DNA of 64,000 nt from UBA1672 sp050633285. GTDB taxonomy: Bacteria; Pseudomonadota; Alphaproteobacteria; Micavibrionales; Micavibrionaceae. Each line of letters opens with the position of its first letter. The stretch's first letter is position 1. Of this stretch, positions 54,778 through 63,031 are shown one piece after another. The stretch spans positions 124,001 to 188,000 of the forward strand of contig JBOEGG010000002.1 of the NCBI GenBank assembly GCA_050633285.1. Reading direction: 5' to 3'. The notes under the pieces were generated by a model. It was not told the origin of the DNA, made no database searches, and saw only the letters and a program-made list of their open reading frames with translations. Made by a program: the position numbers and the translations under genes.

Positions 54778-54803
54778 TTTTAAGATCCTTGTAATTTATA
54801 TCT

Positions 54804-55037
54804 CTATTCCGGCAGAGATGTTTGTATAGCCAGCGCATGAAGGTCGCCGCCCATTTTATCCTGTAAGGCGTTATAAACCATTTGGTGCTGTTGTACACGG
54901 CTTTTCCCCTTAAAAGCAGGAGAGCTTACATACGCGGCATAATGATCGCCATCCCCGCGCAAATCCTCAATACGAACAGTTGCGTCAGGAATACCTTCTA
55001 AAATCATTTTCTCAATGGTGCTTGCATCCATAGCCAT
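54804..55037 (-). CDS. BolA family protein
   Basis: The 77-residue protein (start set by AAGGA before the ATG at 55037) has the BolA-type helix-turn pattern: GIPDATVRIEDLRGDGDHYAAYV, shown here in parts as VRIEDLRGDGDHY and FKGKSRVQQHQMVYNAL. The conserved His residues fit cluster binding with the neighbouring monothiol glutaredoxin. It is likely of the BolA2/IbaG kind. Confidence 0.93.
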   Translation of the reverse strand: MAMDASTIEKMILEGIPDATVRIEDLRGDGDHYAAYVSSPAFKGKSRVQQHQMVYNALQDKMGGDLHALAIQTSLPE

Positions 55038-55059
55038 AAGGCATTTTCCTTTGCTAAGA

Positions 55060-55383
55060 TTACTTTTCTTCTTCAATTTGCTTTTTGGCTTTTGCCAGAC
55101 ATATGTCTAATTCGGCCTGCATGACATGATCTGAAATATCTAATTCTTTGGCATCAAAGTCTTTACGAACTTTACGCAAAATATCATCAAAACCTGGCTC
55201 TTCAAGGTTTGCCGATATAACTTCACCTGCATATGTATCTGCATCTGCACCATCAAGGCCAAGTTTTTCCGCCGCCCATAATCCATAAAGTTTGGACAGG
55301 CGTGCTTCAACGGCAAAATCAAGCTTCTCGTCATGGGCAAATTTCGTTTCAAACGCTTTTTCACGGTTATCAAATGTGGTCAT
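55060..55383 (-). CDS. DUF1476 protein (F1-ATPase inhibitor zeta-type)
   Basis: The 107-residue product starts MTTFDNREKAFETKFAHDEK, which is the N-terminus of DUF1476 proteins. In Paracoccus this family is the zeta subunit that blocks ATP hydrolysis by F1FO-ATPase. I chose the ATG at 55383, preceded by GGAGAG. The first residues match the known inhibitory N-terminus. It marks the genome as alphaproteobacterial. Confidence 0.92.
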   Translation of the reverse strand: MTTFDNREKAFETKFAHDEKLDFAVEARLSKLYGLWAAEKLGLDGADADTYAGEVISANLEEPGFDDILRKVRKDFDAKELDISDHVMQAELDICLAKAKKQIEEEK

Positions 55384-55507
55384 TATTAACTCTCCTTCAA
55401 AAAACACGGTATTTTTGTAAAAAAAATACCACGATTTGATTACTAACATTTGAATCTTATGAAATCCATTGTTATATGATGGATAGTAAAAATTTAAGGA
55501 TAGTTTG

Positions 55508-56359
55508 ATGGCAAGACGAAATAAGATTTACGAAGGTAAAGCAAAAGTTATATACGAAGGCCCGGATGCCAATACACTGATACAGTATTTCAAAGATGAT
55601 GCGACGGCGTTTAATGGTGAAAAGCATGATGTAATTGCAGGGAAGGGCGTATTGAATAATCGTATCTCTGCACACCTTATGACCAAGCTTGAGGCAATAG
55701 GTATTCCAACGCACTTCATTCGCTCTATCAATATGCGTGAACAATTAGTTCGTAATGTTGAGATTATTCCGATTGAAGTTGTTGTTCGTAATATCGCCGC
55801 CGGCTCTTTGTGTAAGCGCCTTGGCCTGAAAGAGGGTGAAGTTCTGCGTAAGCCTTTGGTCGAGTTCTATTACAAGAAGGACGAGTTAGGCGATCCTTTG
55901 ATTAGTGAAGATCATATTGTCACATTTGGTTGGGCCGACCCTTACGAACTTGAAGAAATCGTATCCATGGCATGGCGTGTGAATGATTATCTAAACGGCA
56001 TGTTTTCCGGTATTGGCTTGAAGCTTGTTGACTTTAAATTAGAGTTCGGCCGTATCTGGGGCGATCATGGTGAGCTTTATATTGTCTTGGCGGATGAAAT
56101 TTCACCGGATAATTGTCGTTTGTGGGATGCAAAGACAGGTGAAAAGTTCGATAAGGATCGTTTCCGTCAGGATCTTGGTGATCTTGTAGAAGGATATCAG
56201 TACGTGGCAGAGCGCCTTGGGTTAATTCCGGAAGGTGGAATCATCAAGGGTGGTGATGTTAACGAACAATTGATGGAAACGTTGGGACAGATTGAGAATG
56301 AACTTTCTGAACGCAGACGTCTGCACAGAATAAAGCCGAACAAGCCAAATAAAATTTAG
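55508..56359 (+). CDS. purC: Phosphoribosylaminoimidazole-succinocarboxamide synthase
   Basis: PurC makes SAICAR in purine synthesis. The 283-residue protein starts with KIYEGKAKVIY and has the substrate motif VVRNIAAGSL and the ATP-site region DFKLEFGR. It is about 30 residues longer than most bacterial forms because of a basic C-terminal tail. The ATG at 55508 follows AAGGA. A strong terminator lies just downstream. Confidence 0.96.
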   Translation: MARRNKIYEGKAKVIYEGPDANTLIQYFKDDATAFNGEKHDVIAGKGVLNNRISAHLMTKLEAIGIPTHFIRSINMREQLVRNVEIIPIEVVVRNIAAGSLCKRLGLKEGEVLRKPLVEFYYKKDELGDPLISEDHIVTFGWADPYELEEIVSMAWRVNDYLNGMFSGIGLKLVDFKLEFGRIWGDHGELYIVLADEISPDNCRLWDAKTGEKFDKDRFRQDLGDLVEGYQYVAERLGLIPEGGIIKGGDVNEQLMETLGQIENELSERRRLHRIKPNKPNKI

Positions 56360-56374
56360 AAAATTCATGAATTT

Positions 56375-56773
56375 TTACGAGCAGGCCGGGGTTTCCTGGC
56401 CTGTTTTTATTTTAAGGGACTCTATTGTTTCTAATAACACATCAGGGCTAAATGGTTTTTGTAATGTGGCTGTTGCCCCGACGGTTTCAGCGATCTTTAA
56501 AAATGATGTGAAACCAACGCGTCCTTCTGATGATATGGCGATAATTTTACTTTCCGGCCATTTTTCGATAATTTCAGATATAACCTCAATGCCTTCAATT
56601 TTGGGCATCATAATATCAGTAATAATCAGGTCGAACTTTTGTGCCAAGGCTTTTTCTACAGCACGTGCACCATTATCAGCTTTCGTAACATTAAACCCAT
56701 TCTTCTCCAGAATAGTTGTTATCATGCTAAGCATAACAATATCATCATCTGCAACCAGTACGTCGATACTCAT
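56375..56773 (-). CDS. CheY-like response regulator (receiver only)
   Basis: The 132-residue protein is a stand-alone receiver domain. The acidic pocket DD is near residues 9-10, the phosphorylated Asp is in DLIITDIMMP (about D54), then a Ser/Thr in IAISSEG and the Lys in LQKPFSP. No output domain is attached, so it works by protein contact or in a phosphorelay. Its kinase is not in the window. The last nine codons form the purC terminator stem on the other strand. Confidence 0.92.
   Translation of the reverse strand: MSIDVLVADDDIVMLSMITTILEKNGFNVTKADNGARAVEKALAQKFDLIITDIMMPKIEGIEVISEIIEKWPESKIIAISSEGRVGFTSFLKIAETVGATATLQKPFSPDVLLETIESLKIKTGQETPACS
56382..56413 (+). terminator. Terminator of purC inside the receiver gene
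   Basis: CAGGCCGGG (56382-56390) pairs with CCTGGCCTG (56395-56403), with one G-T pair and loop GTTT, followed by TTTTTATTTT. The stem is also the coding sequence for the C-terminal residues of the minus-strand receiver protein. Confidence 0.85.
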
Positions 56774-56850
56774 AACATTTACCTTATTCTTTAAAGTACA
56801 ACCTGTTTGAGTGTAAAATAGTTTTAAATCACAATCAATGGATGAGTATG

Positions 56851-57609
56851 TTAGGGCGCAAACTGTTCTTGGTAAATACGTTCTTCAAGATGATTGTCAG
56901 GGTCAAAAAGAAGGGTTGAGGTAATGTCTGTGGCCTCACTTACATAAACTTCTCTGACATCTCTTATCTCTGCTGCATCAGCTGAGGCACTAACCGGGCG
57001 TTCATTCGGTCGTATGATTTCAAAACGCACGCAGCTTGTATTCGGGATAATAGCCCCTGGCCATCTACGTGGCCTAAAAGCACTAATCGGTGTCATCGGC
57101 AGGACATTTGCACTTAACGGAATAATCGGGCCATGCGCCGAGGAATTATAAGCCGTGCTTCCAACGGGAGTGGAAATCATGATGCCATCACACACCAATA
57201 ACGGCATCCGAATTTCATCATTTACAAAAATCATAATCTTTGCCGAACCATGCGTTTCACGAAGCAAAGAAACTTCGTTATAGGCAAGCTCGGTATAAGT
57301 GCGCTCCTTCACATCTGTAGCAGTCATACGAAGCGGGTGAATATCATAAGAGTTTGCTTTTGATATACGTTCAACTAAATCGGTACTTTTATACTCATTC
57401 ATTAGAAAGCCGAGCGTGCCCAAATTCAATCCGTAAATCGGTAAATTAACGTCAGTGAATTTATGCAAAGAACGCAACATACTTCCATCACCGCCAAGAA
57501 CGACAATGCAATCTGCACTCTCTAAATCATGATGTTCGTAACGCTCAACCAACTCTCTAAGAGCTGCTTGCGGACGAGGGTTATCAGAAGCGTGAAAATG
57601 AAGTTTCAT
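56851..57609 (-). CDS. nadK: NAD kinase
   Basis: NadK phosphorylates NAD to NADP. The 252-residue protein has the catalytic GGDGSML near residue 39, NLGTLGFL, and the second conserved region TPVGSTAYNSSAHGP. It lies 45 bases after pyrE on the same strand. The length is typical for the shorter alphaproteobacterial enzymes. Confidence 0.95.
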   Translation of the reverse strand: MKLHFHASDNPRPQAALRELVERYEHHDLESADCIVVLGGDGSMLRSLHKFTDVNLPIYGLNLGTLGFLMNEYKSTDLVERISKANSYDIHPLRMTATDVKERTYTELAYNEVSLLRETHGSAKIMIFVNDEIRMPLLVCDGIMISTPVGSTAYNSSAHGPIIPLSANVLPMTPISAFRPRRWPGAIIPNTSCVRFEIIRPNERPVSASADAAEIRDVREVYVSEATDITSTLLFDPDNHLEERIYQEQFAP

Positions 57610-57654
57610 GAATATGGATCTCTTTCATTTGTTTCTGTGCGCTCATACGCGATA

Positions 57655-58581
57655 TTAATCGTGACGATCTTGCCATTCTAACGGATTATGCAGGAAGCTC
57701 TCTACAGATTCCAATGTTTCAGTATCAAAATATTGCTTTTCTTTGGCAATCTCTAAAACATCCCACCAAGTTGTTAGGGCATGTAAGGTAATACCGAGGT
57801 CTGCCATGTTCTTGGTGCTTGCCTCGAATATGCCATAGTGAAATACAACAAAGGCATGCTCAACCTTTGCTCCGGCTTGGCGCAATGCTTCGATAAAGAT
57901 TCGTTTACTTCCGCCATCCGTTTGTAAATCTTCGATTAGGATAACATTCGGTGCGTCCCCTCTATCATTTTTCTCCGGCATAAATCCTTCAATTTGTGCC
58001 ATACGACCATATCCTTTAGGCTCTTTGCGAACATAAATCATTGGTTTGTTCATACGGTCTGAAATATACGCACCATAGGGGATACCCGCAGTTTCTCCAC
58101 CTGCCATAAGGTCAATATGCTCACCACCAATATCCGAAGCCAAAAGCCGTGCAGCATGGTTCATCAATTGTGTACGTTCCTGTGTAAAGGAGATAAGACG
58201 CCTGCAATCAATATAAACTGGACTTTTTCGTCCGGACTTCAGAGTGAAGGGTTCTTTCGCATTAAATAAGATTGATTCTGTTTCGATAAGAGCCTGCGCA
58301 GCATCGCGCGCAATTGTTTTTCTGTTCTCTGGTGTGAGTACAGGGCGGGTTGAATCGCTTAACAGGCTTATAAAGTCTGACATTGTTGAATCTGTCACAT
58401 TCAGAACTTTGGATAAGCTCTCTGTAGAGGGCCAGCGCGGTTTCCCTTCGGGGCTTAGACGTTTGCTTTTGTTAAATGATGTCGGGTCTAATCCTGCCAT
58501 TTTTGCAAGCCCTGATGGTGAAAACCCTTTTGATGTCGCCAGACGATCAATTCCTTGCCAAATTTGTGCGTGTGTCAACAT
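57655..58581 (-). CDS. pyrE: HTH repressor domain fused to orotate phosphoribosyltransferase
   Basis: The 308-residue frame is continuous. Residues about 88-308 are an alphaproteobacterial-type PyrE, which makes OMP from orotate and PRPP. SGRKSPVYIDCR is at 116-127, the catalytic-loop lysines are in RKEPK at 185-189, and the PRPP motif EDLQTDGGS is at 217-225. Residues about 1-75 form a phage-repressor-type helix-turn-helix (SPSGLAKMAG at 21-30, FNKSKR at 36-41, WPSTESLSKVL at 50-60), as seen at the N-terminus of S24-type repressors. Normal PyrE has about 190-230 residues and lacks this. The enzyme may thus bind DNA and regulate genes in response to orotate or PRPP, much as PurR couples HTH and PRT domains in Bacillus. 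The start at 58581 has AAAGG upstream, lying inside an inverted repeat. Confidence 0.88.
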   Translation of the reverse strand: MLTHAQIWQGIDRLATSKGFSPSGLAKMAGLDPTSFNKSKRLSPEGKPRWPSTESLSKVLNVTDSTMSDFISLLSDSTRPVLTPENRKTIARDAAQALIETESILFNAKEPFTLKSGRKSPVYIDCRRLISFTQERTQLMNHAARLLASDIGGEHIDLMAGGETAGIPYGAYISDRMNKPMIYVRKEPKGYGRMAQIEGFMPEKNDRGDAPNVILIEDLQTDGGSKRIFIEALRQAGAKVEHAFVVFHYGIFEASTKNMADLGITLHALTTWWDVLEIAKEKQYFDTETLESVESFLHNPLEWQDRHD

Positions 58582-58589
58582 TGCTGAAA

Positions 58590-58651
58590 ACCTTTGTGTG
58601 TCTCAATGAATTATTGCGTAGGACAGTAATCCCATTAATACACACAAAGGT
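58590..58651. promoter_or_regulatory. 12-bp inverted repeat overlapping the pyrE ribosome site
   Basis: ACCTTTGTGTGT at 58590-58601 and ACACACAAAGGT at 58640-58651 are perfect complements with 38 bases between. The arm next to pyrE contains the AAAGG ribosome site on the minus strand. It may be a two-site operator for the HTH-PyrE protein, or an mRNA stem that hides the ribosome site. Confidence 0.7.
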
Positions 58652-58678
58652 AAATAGGAAATTATTCTTATTTTCTTC

Positions 58679-58707
58679 TTGACTTGCTAAGATCTTTATA
58701 TCATAAA
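58679..58707 (+). promoter_or_regulatory. Putative promoter of the phage-like operon
   Basis: TTGACT at 58679-58684 and CATAAA at 58702-58707 are spaced by 17 bases. Transcription would begin near 58714, at the foot of the hairpin that follows. Confidence 0.5.
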
Positions 58708-58716
58708 AGAGAACAT

Positions 58717-58757
58717 AAAGGGAACATTTGTGTGTTTTTGTTCCCTTTGCACACAAA
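58717..58757 (+). promoter_or_regulatory. 10-bp hairpin with TTTGTGTG motif upstream of the phage-like operon
   Basis: AAAGGGAACA (58717-58726) pairs perfectly with TGTTCCCTTT (58739-58748). The 12-base loop holds TTTGTGTG, and the complement CACACAAA follows at 58750-58757. The same octamer is in the pyrE-side repeat, so one regulator may act on both divergent transcripts. No T run follows, so it is unlikely to be a terminator. Confidence 0.6.
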
Positions 58758-58793
58758 AATATGCGAGCCAAGACCGAGATAAGGAAAGCGGAA

Positions 58794-59234
58794 ATGATAA
58801 AAAAACAAGAAGAAACAAAGTGCTTATACCCCGATTTTGAAAATTCACGAGCTGTTCCTTTTGAATCAGTAGAGGATGTATGGTTCTGGTTTATCACTGC
58901 GCAAGAAGCCCGTAATGAAGGTGCAAGATTTGTTGCAGGAGCAGGGGCAATAACACGTCCGTGTGAACCCATAGATATTCTTAAAATATTGGATGGTTTA
59001 TACCGCAAGCGCCGATTGATACGTGATCATTTGTTGGTCTTACGTCATTACGGCCGCAGACATCTGGCACCTGACCCGCGCCGCGTAAAAGAAGCCAGAG
59101 CCGCGCGTTTATGGACAGAAGCTCTGGATAGAATGGAACCAATCCTAACGCGTAAAGGGATTGTTAGCCAAGGCAGTTGGGTTAAAGCGTATGAAATTCC
59201 CGATGTTGATAATTGCCATGCATCATTTTTTTAA
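58794..59234 (+). CDS. Phage-module protein of unknown function
   Basis: The 146-residue cytoplasmic protein has a conserved-looking core, VEDVWFWFITAQEARNEG, followed by a basic helical region (RKRRLIRDHLLVLRHYGRR). I chose the ATG at 58794, preceded by AAGGA; two upstream in-frame ATGs lack ribosome sites. Similar proteins occur as the first gene of phage-like clusters in alphaproteobacteria, to my recollection. The function is unknown. Confidence 0.7.
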   Translation: MIKKQEETKCLYPDFENSRAVPFESVEDVWFWFITAQEARNEGARFVAGAGAITRPCEPIDILKILDGLYRKRRLIRDHLLVLRHYGRRHLAPDPRRVKEARAARLWTEALDRMEPILTRKGIVSQGSWVKAYEIPDVDNCHASFF

Positions 59235-59256
59235 ATCACAAATGAAAGGCGAAGAA

Positions 59257-59748
59257 ATGAAAGCCAAAACTATGACGATAGAGGATTGCCAAAGAACAGC
59301 TCAAAAAACATGGATTGTTTTCTTGGATCAAACAGATATGCCGTGGCTAAAGCTCTTGAAAAAGGGCTACAGGCATTGCTTTGTACTCATTCATGATGGC
59401 ACCAATTGGGTCAGTATTGACCCTATGGCACATTATATGGATGTCATCGTGCATCATGTTGATGGTGATTTTGATTTTCCCGAATGGTTGACACAACGTG
59501 GCCATGAAGTTGTTCAGGCAAAGTTTGAGGGAGGTGCTCTGCGCGCGTCTCCATTTATGCCATTTTCATGCGTTGAAGTTTGTAAACGTGTCCTTGGTAT
59601 TCGCCACCGCATGATCATAACGCCTTGGGCACTTTATAAGCATATCACACGCGATCAAAGTCTTATTGATACACGCCCGTTTCTAATACGCGCAAAAGAT
59701 TACCTGAAACAAACTATAAAAAAAGGAATTACACTATGGGAAGCTTAA
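59257..59748 (+). CDS. Phage-module protein of unknown function
   Basis: The 163-residue protein (ATG 59257, after AAAGGCGAAG) contains a His-Cys pair (YRHCFVLI near residue 39) and a second Cys cluster (FSCVEVCKRVLGI near 107). This order would suit a papain-like or NlpC-like fold, but no catalytic triad can be fixed, so I assign no activity. It overlaps the next gene by 13 bases, which shows one operon. Confidence 0.7.
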   Translation: MKAKTMTIEDCQRTAQKTWIVFLDQTDMPWLKLLKKGYRHCFVLIHDGTNWVSIDPMAHYMDVIVHHVDGDFDFPEWLTQRGHEVVQAKFEGGALRASPFMPFSCVEVCKRVLGIRHRMIITPWALYKHITRDQSLIDTRPFLIRAKDYLKQTIKKGITLWEA

Positions 59749-59969
59749 CCTCATCACGAAAAGCGCCGCCCCCTCAGGTCGTGCATGTTCCGGCTCCTGA
59801 GCCGGAAGCACCCGAAGGGCCAAGCAGTGAAGACCTGGCCGCAGATCAACGCGAGCAAAACCTTCTTTCAAGGAAAAGAGGGCATTTAGGAACCATTTCT
59901 ACAAGTTTTCGCGGGTTTTTAGGGCAAAATAACGATAACACCGCACGAAAAACACTATTAGGGGAATAA
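59736..59969 (+). CDS. Small phage-module protein, Pro/Glu-rich
   Basis: The 77-residue protein has a Pro/Glu-rich N-terminal half (VPAPEPEAPEGPS) and a basic second half (LLSRKRGHLGTI). Small proteins of this kind often sit before portal genes in podovirus-like clusters. Function unknown. Confidence 0.6.
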   Translation: MGSLTSSRKAPPPQVVHVPAPEPEAPEGPSSEDLAADQREQNLLSRKRGHLGTISTSFRGFLGQNNDNTARKTLLGE

Positions 59970-59970
59970 C

Positions 59971-61530
59971 ATGGAACAGAACATCGAAGAAAACGAACAA
60001 AACCAACATGATTTGGAAAAAGTGATGCGTCACTACGAATCCGCAAAGGATGTCCGAGAAGAATGGGAAAGCCTTTGGGAAGAATGTTATGACTATGCTT
60101 TGCCCGGGCGCGGAAATTTCCTTGGAACGGCACAAAATGGTAAGGCGCGCACAAACCATATCTATGATGCTACTGCAATGGATGCGGCCGACCAATTGGC
60201 GGCAAGCTTGCTTGGAAATCTGACGCCATCATGGTCACAATGGTTTGGTTTAAAACCTGGGCCTGACCTTTCCCCCGCAGAAGCGGATGCCTTAGCTCCT
60301 GTGCTTGAGCAAGCAGCTAAAACAATACAAGCACATTTTGATCGCTCTAACTTTGCCGTAGAAATCCACCAATGCTATTTGGATTTAGCTGTTGGCGGTA
60401 CTGCGTCTTTGGCCTTTGAAGAAACAGAGCCGGGTGGTTTTTCGGCGTTTCGTTTTAGTGCGATTCCTTTGCGACATATTGTGTTAGAGGAAAGTGAAAG
60501 CGGATATCTGGATAGTGCATATAGAACAATTTCCATGACATTGGATCAGTTAACGCAACGCTATCCATATGCTCAAATTCCGACTGATGTTTTAAGGAGT
60601 GTCGCGCAATCACCACAAACCAGATTTAATGTGCTTGAGGTCGTGATGCCTAAGGATTTGGTTTATGACTATATGGCAGTTTTAGTGCCGCCGGGTGGTG
60701 AACATGTCTTGCTACAGAGTGGTGTTTTTGAACAATCCCCGATTATAAGTTTTCGCTGGTTAAAATTCCCAGGAGAGATTTACGGACGTTCACCTGTGAT
60801 GAAGGCTCTGCCGGATATTAAAACGGCAAATAAAGTTGTTGAACTTATCTTGAAGAATGCATCCATTGCCGTCACAGGCATATGGCAGGCAGATGATGAT
60901 GGTGTACTTAACCCTGCGAATATTGAGCTAACTCCGGGTAGCATTATACCAAAAGCTATCGGCTCTAAGGGATTACAACCCTTGGAGATGCCCGGTCGTT
61001 TCGATGTGTCACAACTTATATTGGATAGCTTACAGGCCAATATTCGTCACGCTCTTTTAACGGATAAATTACAGCCTGTTGCAGGGGCACGTATGACGGC
61101 AACAGAAGTTCTTGAACGCTCTGCCGAAATGTCATTGTTATTGGGTGCGACATATGGGCGCTTGCAAACTGAGTTACTAACACCGTTAATTAAACGCGCT
61201 TTTGCAATATTGCGCAGACGTGGTGAAGTGCCGGATATATCGCTTGATGGCAGACTGGTCGTTGTCGATTACCGTTCACCTTTGGCACGTTCACAAGGGC
61301 AGCGGAATGTTCAAAATACATTAAGTTGGATTACCTCTGTTCTTTCGATGGGGCCTGAGGCCGCGCTATCGGTCGACTTGCCTGCTGCGGCACGTTTTCT
61401 TGGGGAGGCGTTGGCCGTGCCGAGTGACTTGATCCGTGCAGAGCCTATTCCTGCGTTAGCACAAATGCAAAATGCAATGCCTGAAGCGGTGGTCATTAAA
61501 CCGGAGGAGGGCGTTGAACATGCGTCGTAA
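59971..61530 (+). CDS. Phage head-tail connector (portal) protein, podovirus type
   Basis: The 519-residue protein matches the head-to-tail connecting (T7 gp8-like) portal family. Early segments include REEWESLWEECYDYALPGRG; shown in part, YDYALPGRGNF near 39-49. ATAMDAADQLAASLLGNLTP follows near 74, and the GRSPVMKALPDIKTAN segment near 272 lies in the portal core. This ring forms the DNA channel of the capsid. It starts one base after the previous gene, and the next gene begins inside its end. Confidence 0.9.
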   Translation: MEQNIEENEQNQHDLEKVMRHYESAKDVREEWESLWEECYDYALPGRGNFLGTAQNGKARTNHIYDATAMDAADQLAASLLGNLTPSWSQWFGLKPGPDLSPAEADALAPVLEQAAKTIQAHFDRSNFAVEIHQCYLDLAVGGTASLAFEETEPGGFSAFRFSAIPLRHIVLEESESGYLDSAYRTISMTLDQLTQRYPYAQIPTDVLRSVAQSPQTRFNVLEVVMPKDLVYDYMAVLVPPGGEHVLLQSGVFEQSPIISFRWLKFPGEIYGRSPVMKALPDIKTANKVVELILKNASIAVTGIWQADDDGVLNPANIELTPGSIIPKAIGSKGLQPLEMPGRFDVSQLILDSLQANIRHALLTDKLQPVAGARMTATEVLERSAEMSLLLGATYGRLQTELLTPLIKRAFAILRRRGEVPDISLDGRLVVVDYRSPLARSQGQRNVQNTLSWITSVLSMGPEAALSVDLPAAARFLGEALAVPSDLIRAEPIPALAQMQNAMPEAVVIKPEEGVEHAS

Positions 61531-61816
61531 TTCTAAATCTATAGAAGCGGAATCTGAGCTTACCCACTATTCCTCAGGACTGGTTTATAAAACGCCGGAT
61601 CTTAATGCCTCAGAGCGCCGCGAAACTGAAAAGGCCTTTGCCAGATTGTTTGCAAGTGAAGACGGTAAAAAGGTCTTGGGTCATTTGCAAGCCATAACAT
61701 TTGGAAGGGCACTAGGCCCTGCATCACCAGATGCGCATTTGCGTTATATCGAAGGGCAGCGCGCATTAGTTGCGACAATTTTACGGCTGATTGATCGTGG
61801 ACGCGGGCCAGAATAA
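61520..61816 (+). CDS. Bbp19-like phage protein
   Basis: The 98-residue protein (ATG 61520, after GGAGGAGGG) has a single helical domain, FARLFASEDGKKVLGHL at about 46-62. It is followed by the RYIEGQRALVATIL segment that resembles small Bbp19-type proteins found between portal and scaffold genes. The start overlaps the portal gene by 11 bases. Confidence 0.7.
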   Translation: MRRNSKSIEAESELTHYSSGLVYKTPDLNASERRETEKAFARLFASEDGKKVLGHLQAITFGRALGPASPDAHLRYIEGQRALVATILRLIDRGRGPE

Positions 61817-61873
61817 TAGCCGAACTAAATTGCATTAAATCATCACATTTTTCACACTAAAAGGAGATATATT

Positions 61874-62521
61874 ATGAATGATGAAAACCTACTGGAAACA
61901 GAAATTCCGGAAAAATTTAAACATCCTGAAACCGGTGAGCTACAATTGGCGTCATTGCTTCAATCCTATAAGGAACTTGAGCGTAAACAATCAGCGCAAC
62001 CAAACACGCCTCAATCACCGCATGATTATTGCATTGAATGTTCACATGGGATGTTTGAACCGGATGAGGATGTTAATACCCGTCTTCATGAACATGGCTT
62101 TTCACAAGAGCAAGCGCAGGCTGCCTATGATTTGGCTGCGGATAAAATGGTACCGATGGTGCGTGAAATTGCCGCAGATTATCAGGCCGAGCGTGAAATT
62201 GAGAAATTGATTGAGCATTTTGGCGGCGCGCAAAAATGGCGCGAAGTATCACGCCAGCTTTTATCATTTGGACGCAATAACATGCCCGAAGATGTGTTGG
62301 ACAATTTGGCAAGTTCATATGAAGGCGTTATGGCACTACACCGTATGATGCAAGTTGGTGAGCCGAAACTGTCATCAAATAAGTCACAGGCCGTTGATAG
62401 TACGAATGAAATGGAACTGACATCTATGATGCGTGATCCGCGTTACTGGAAGCACAAAGACCCTTCCTATATTGCAAAAGTCACGCAAGGGTACCAAAAC
62501 CTGTACGGTGGTAAAGGGTAG
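61874..62521 (+). CDS. Putative capsid assembly (scaffolding) protein
   Basis: The 215-residue acidic, mainly helical protein begins with IPEKFKHPETGE and LLQSYKELERK, which is a pattern common in podovirus scaffolding proteins. It lies between portal and major capsid genes, exactly where T7-like phages keep the scaffold. An AAGGAGA ribosome site precedes the ATG. Function is inferred from pattern and position. Confidence 0.7.
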   Translation: MNDENLLETEIPEKFKHPETGELQLASLLQSYKELERKQSAQPNTPQSPHDYCIECSHGMFEPDEDVNTRLHEHGFSQEQAQAAYDLAADKMVPMVREIAADYQAEREIEKLIEHFGGAQKWREVSRQLLSFGRNNMPEDVLDNLASSYEGVMALHRMMQVGEPKLSSNKSQAVDSTNEMELTSMMRDPRYWKHKDPSYIAKVTQGYQNLYGGKG

Positions 62522-62538
62522 AGTGCCTTAAAACTATA

Positions 62539-62922
62539 TTATGATTGAGATTCGGCAAAGCGCTGAGCAACATAGTCGTCAACAACCTTATGAAAGTTTG
62601 CTTTCACCGTTTTTGTAAGCGGAAGGAACTGTAGTGCGATTTTGTTTGGCGCTTTACGAACAACACTAGCCTTATGATCAATTTCGATAATTTGACCACG
62701 AAGCTTGAATTTTAGGGTAAAGATGCATTCCTGTCCGATTGCGAATAGACGTTCATCGCCAGCAACCATCATGCCGCCCGAACTCCAATTTTCAACCGGA
62801 TGCATTTGACCGTTAATTATTGTAACACAACGATCATCCGACCTTCGCCCGTGCTGACGCTTTCGGGGTGTCTTGATTTCTGCTGTATTGTTACTATGTG
62901 ACGTCATTGCTGTACCAAACAT
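62539..62922 (-). CDS. PilZ-domain protein
   Basis: The 127-residue protein carries the c-di-GMP-binding signatures of PilZ domains: an Arg cluster ending RRSDDR (about residues 26-31) and NWSSGG (about 46-51), followed by beta strands. It is on the minus strand between the scaffold and capsid genes, divergent from the capsid unit. It should be a c-di-GMP receptor. Whether it serves the phage module or is a host gene dropped in is not known. Confidence 0.8.
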   Translation of the reverse strand: MFGTAMTSHSNNTAEIKTPRKRQHGRRSDDRCVTIINGQMHPVENWSSGGMMVAGDERLFAIGQECIFTLKFKLRGQIIEIDHKASVVRKAPNKIALQFLPLTKTVKANFHKVVDDYVAQRFAESQS

Positions 62923-63031
62923 TAAACTATTCCCATAAAACTTTATAACAACACGCTAATATTCATTTTTGTCGAAATTAAGGCAAAATTAACTTTTCTT
63001 TTAAAAGTAATAAAAAAATACGTTTTCTATT

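Noticed and set aside
57655..58581. Possibility that HTH and PyrE are two genes joined by a sequencing error
   Set aside because: The frame is continuous with no stop, the linker is short and well formed, and no separate start with a ribosome site is seen before the PyrE part. A frameshift artefact remains possible but is not needed.
58582..58793. Search for an attachment site or tRNA at the left edge of the phage-like module
   Set aside because: No tRNA gene, no integrase and no direct repeat that could be matched within the window.
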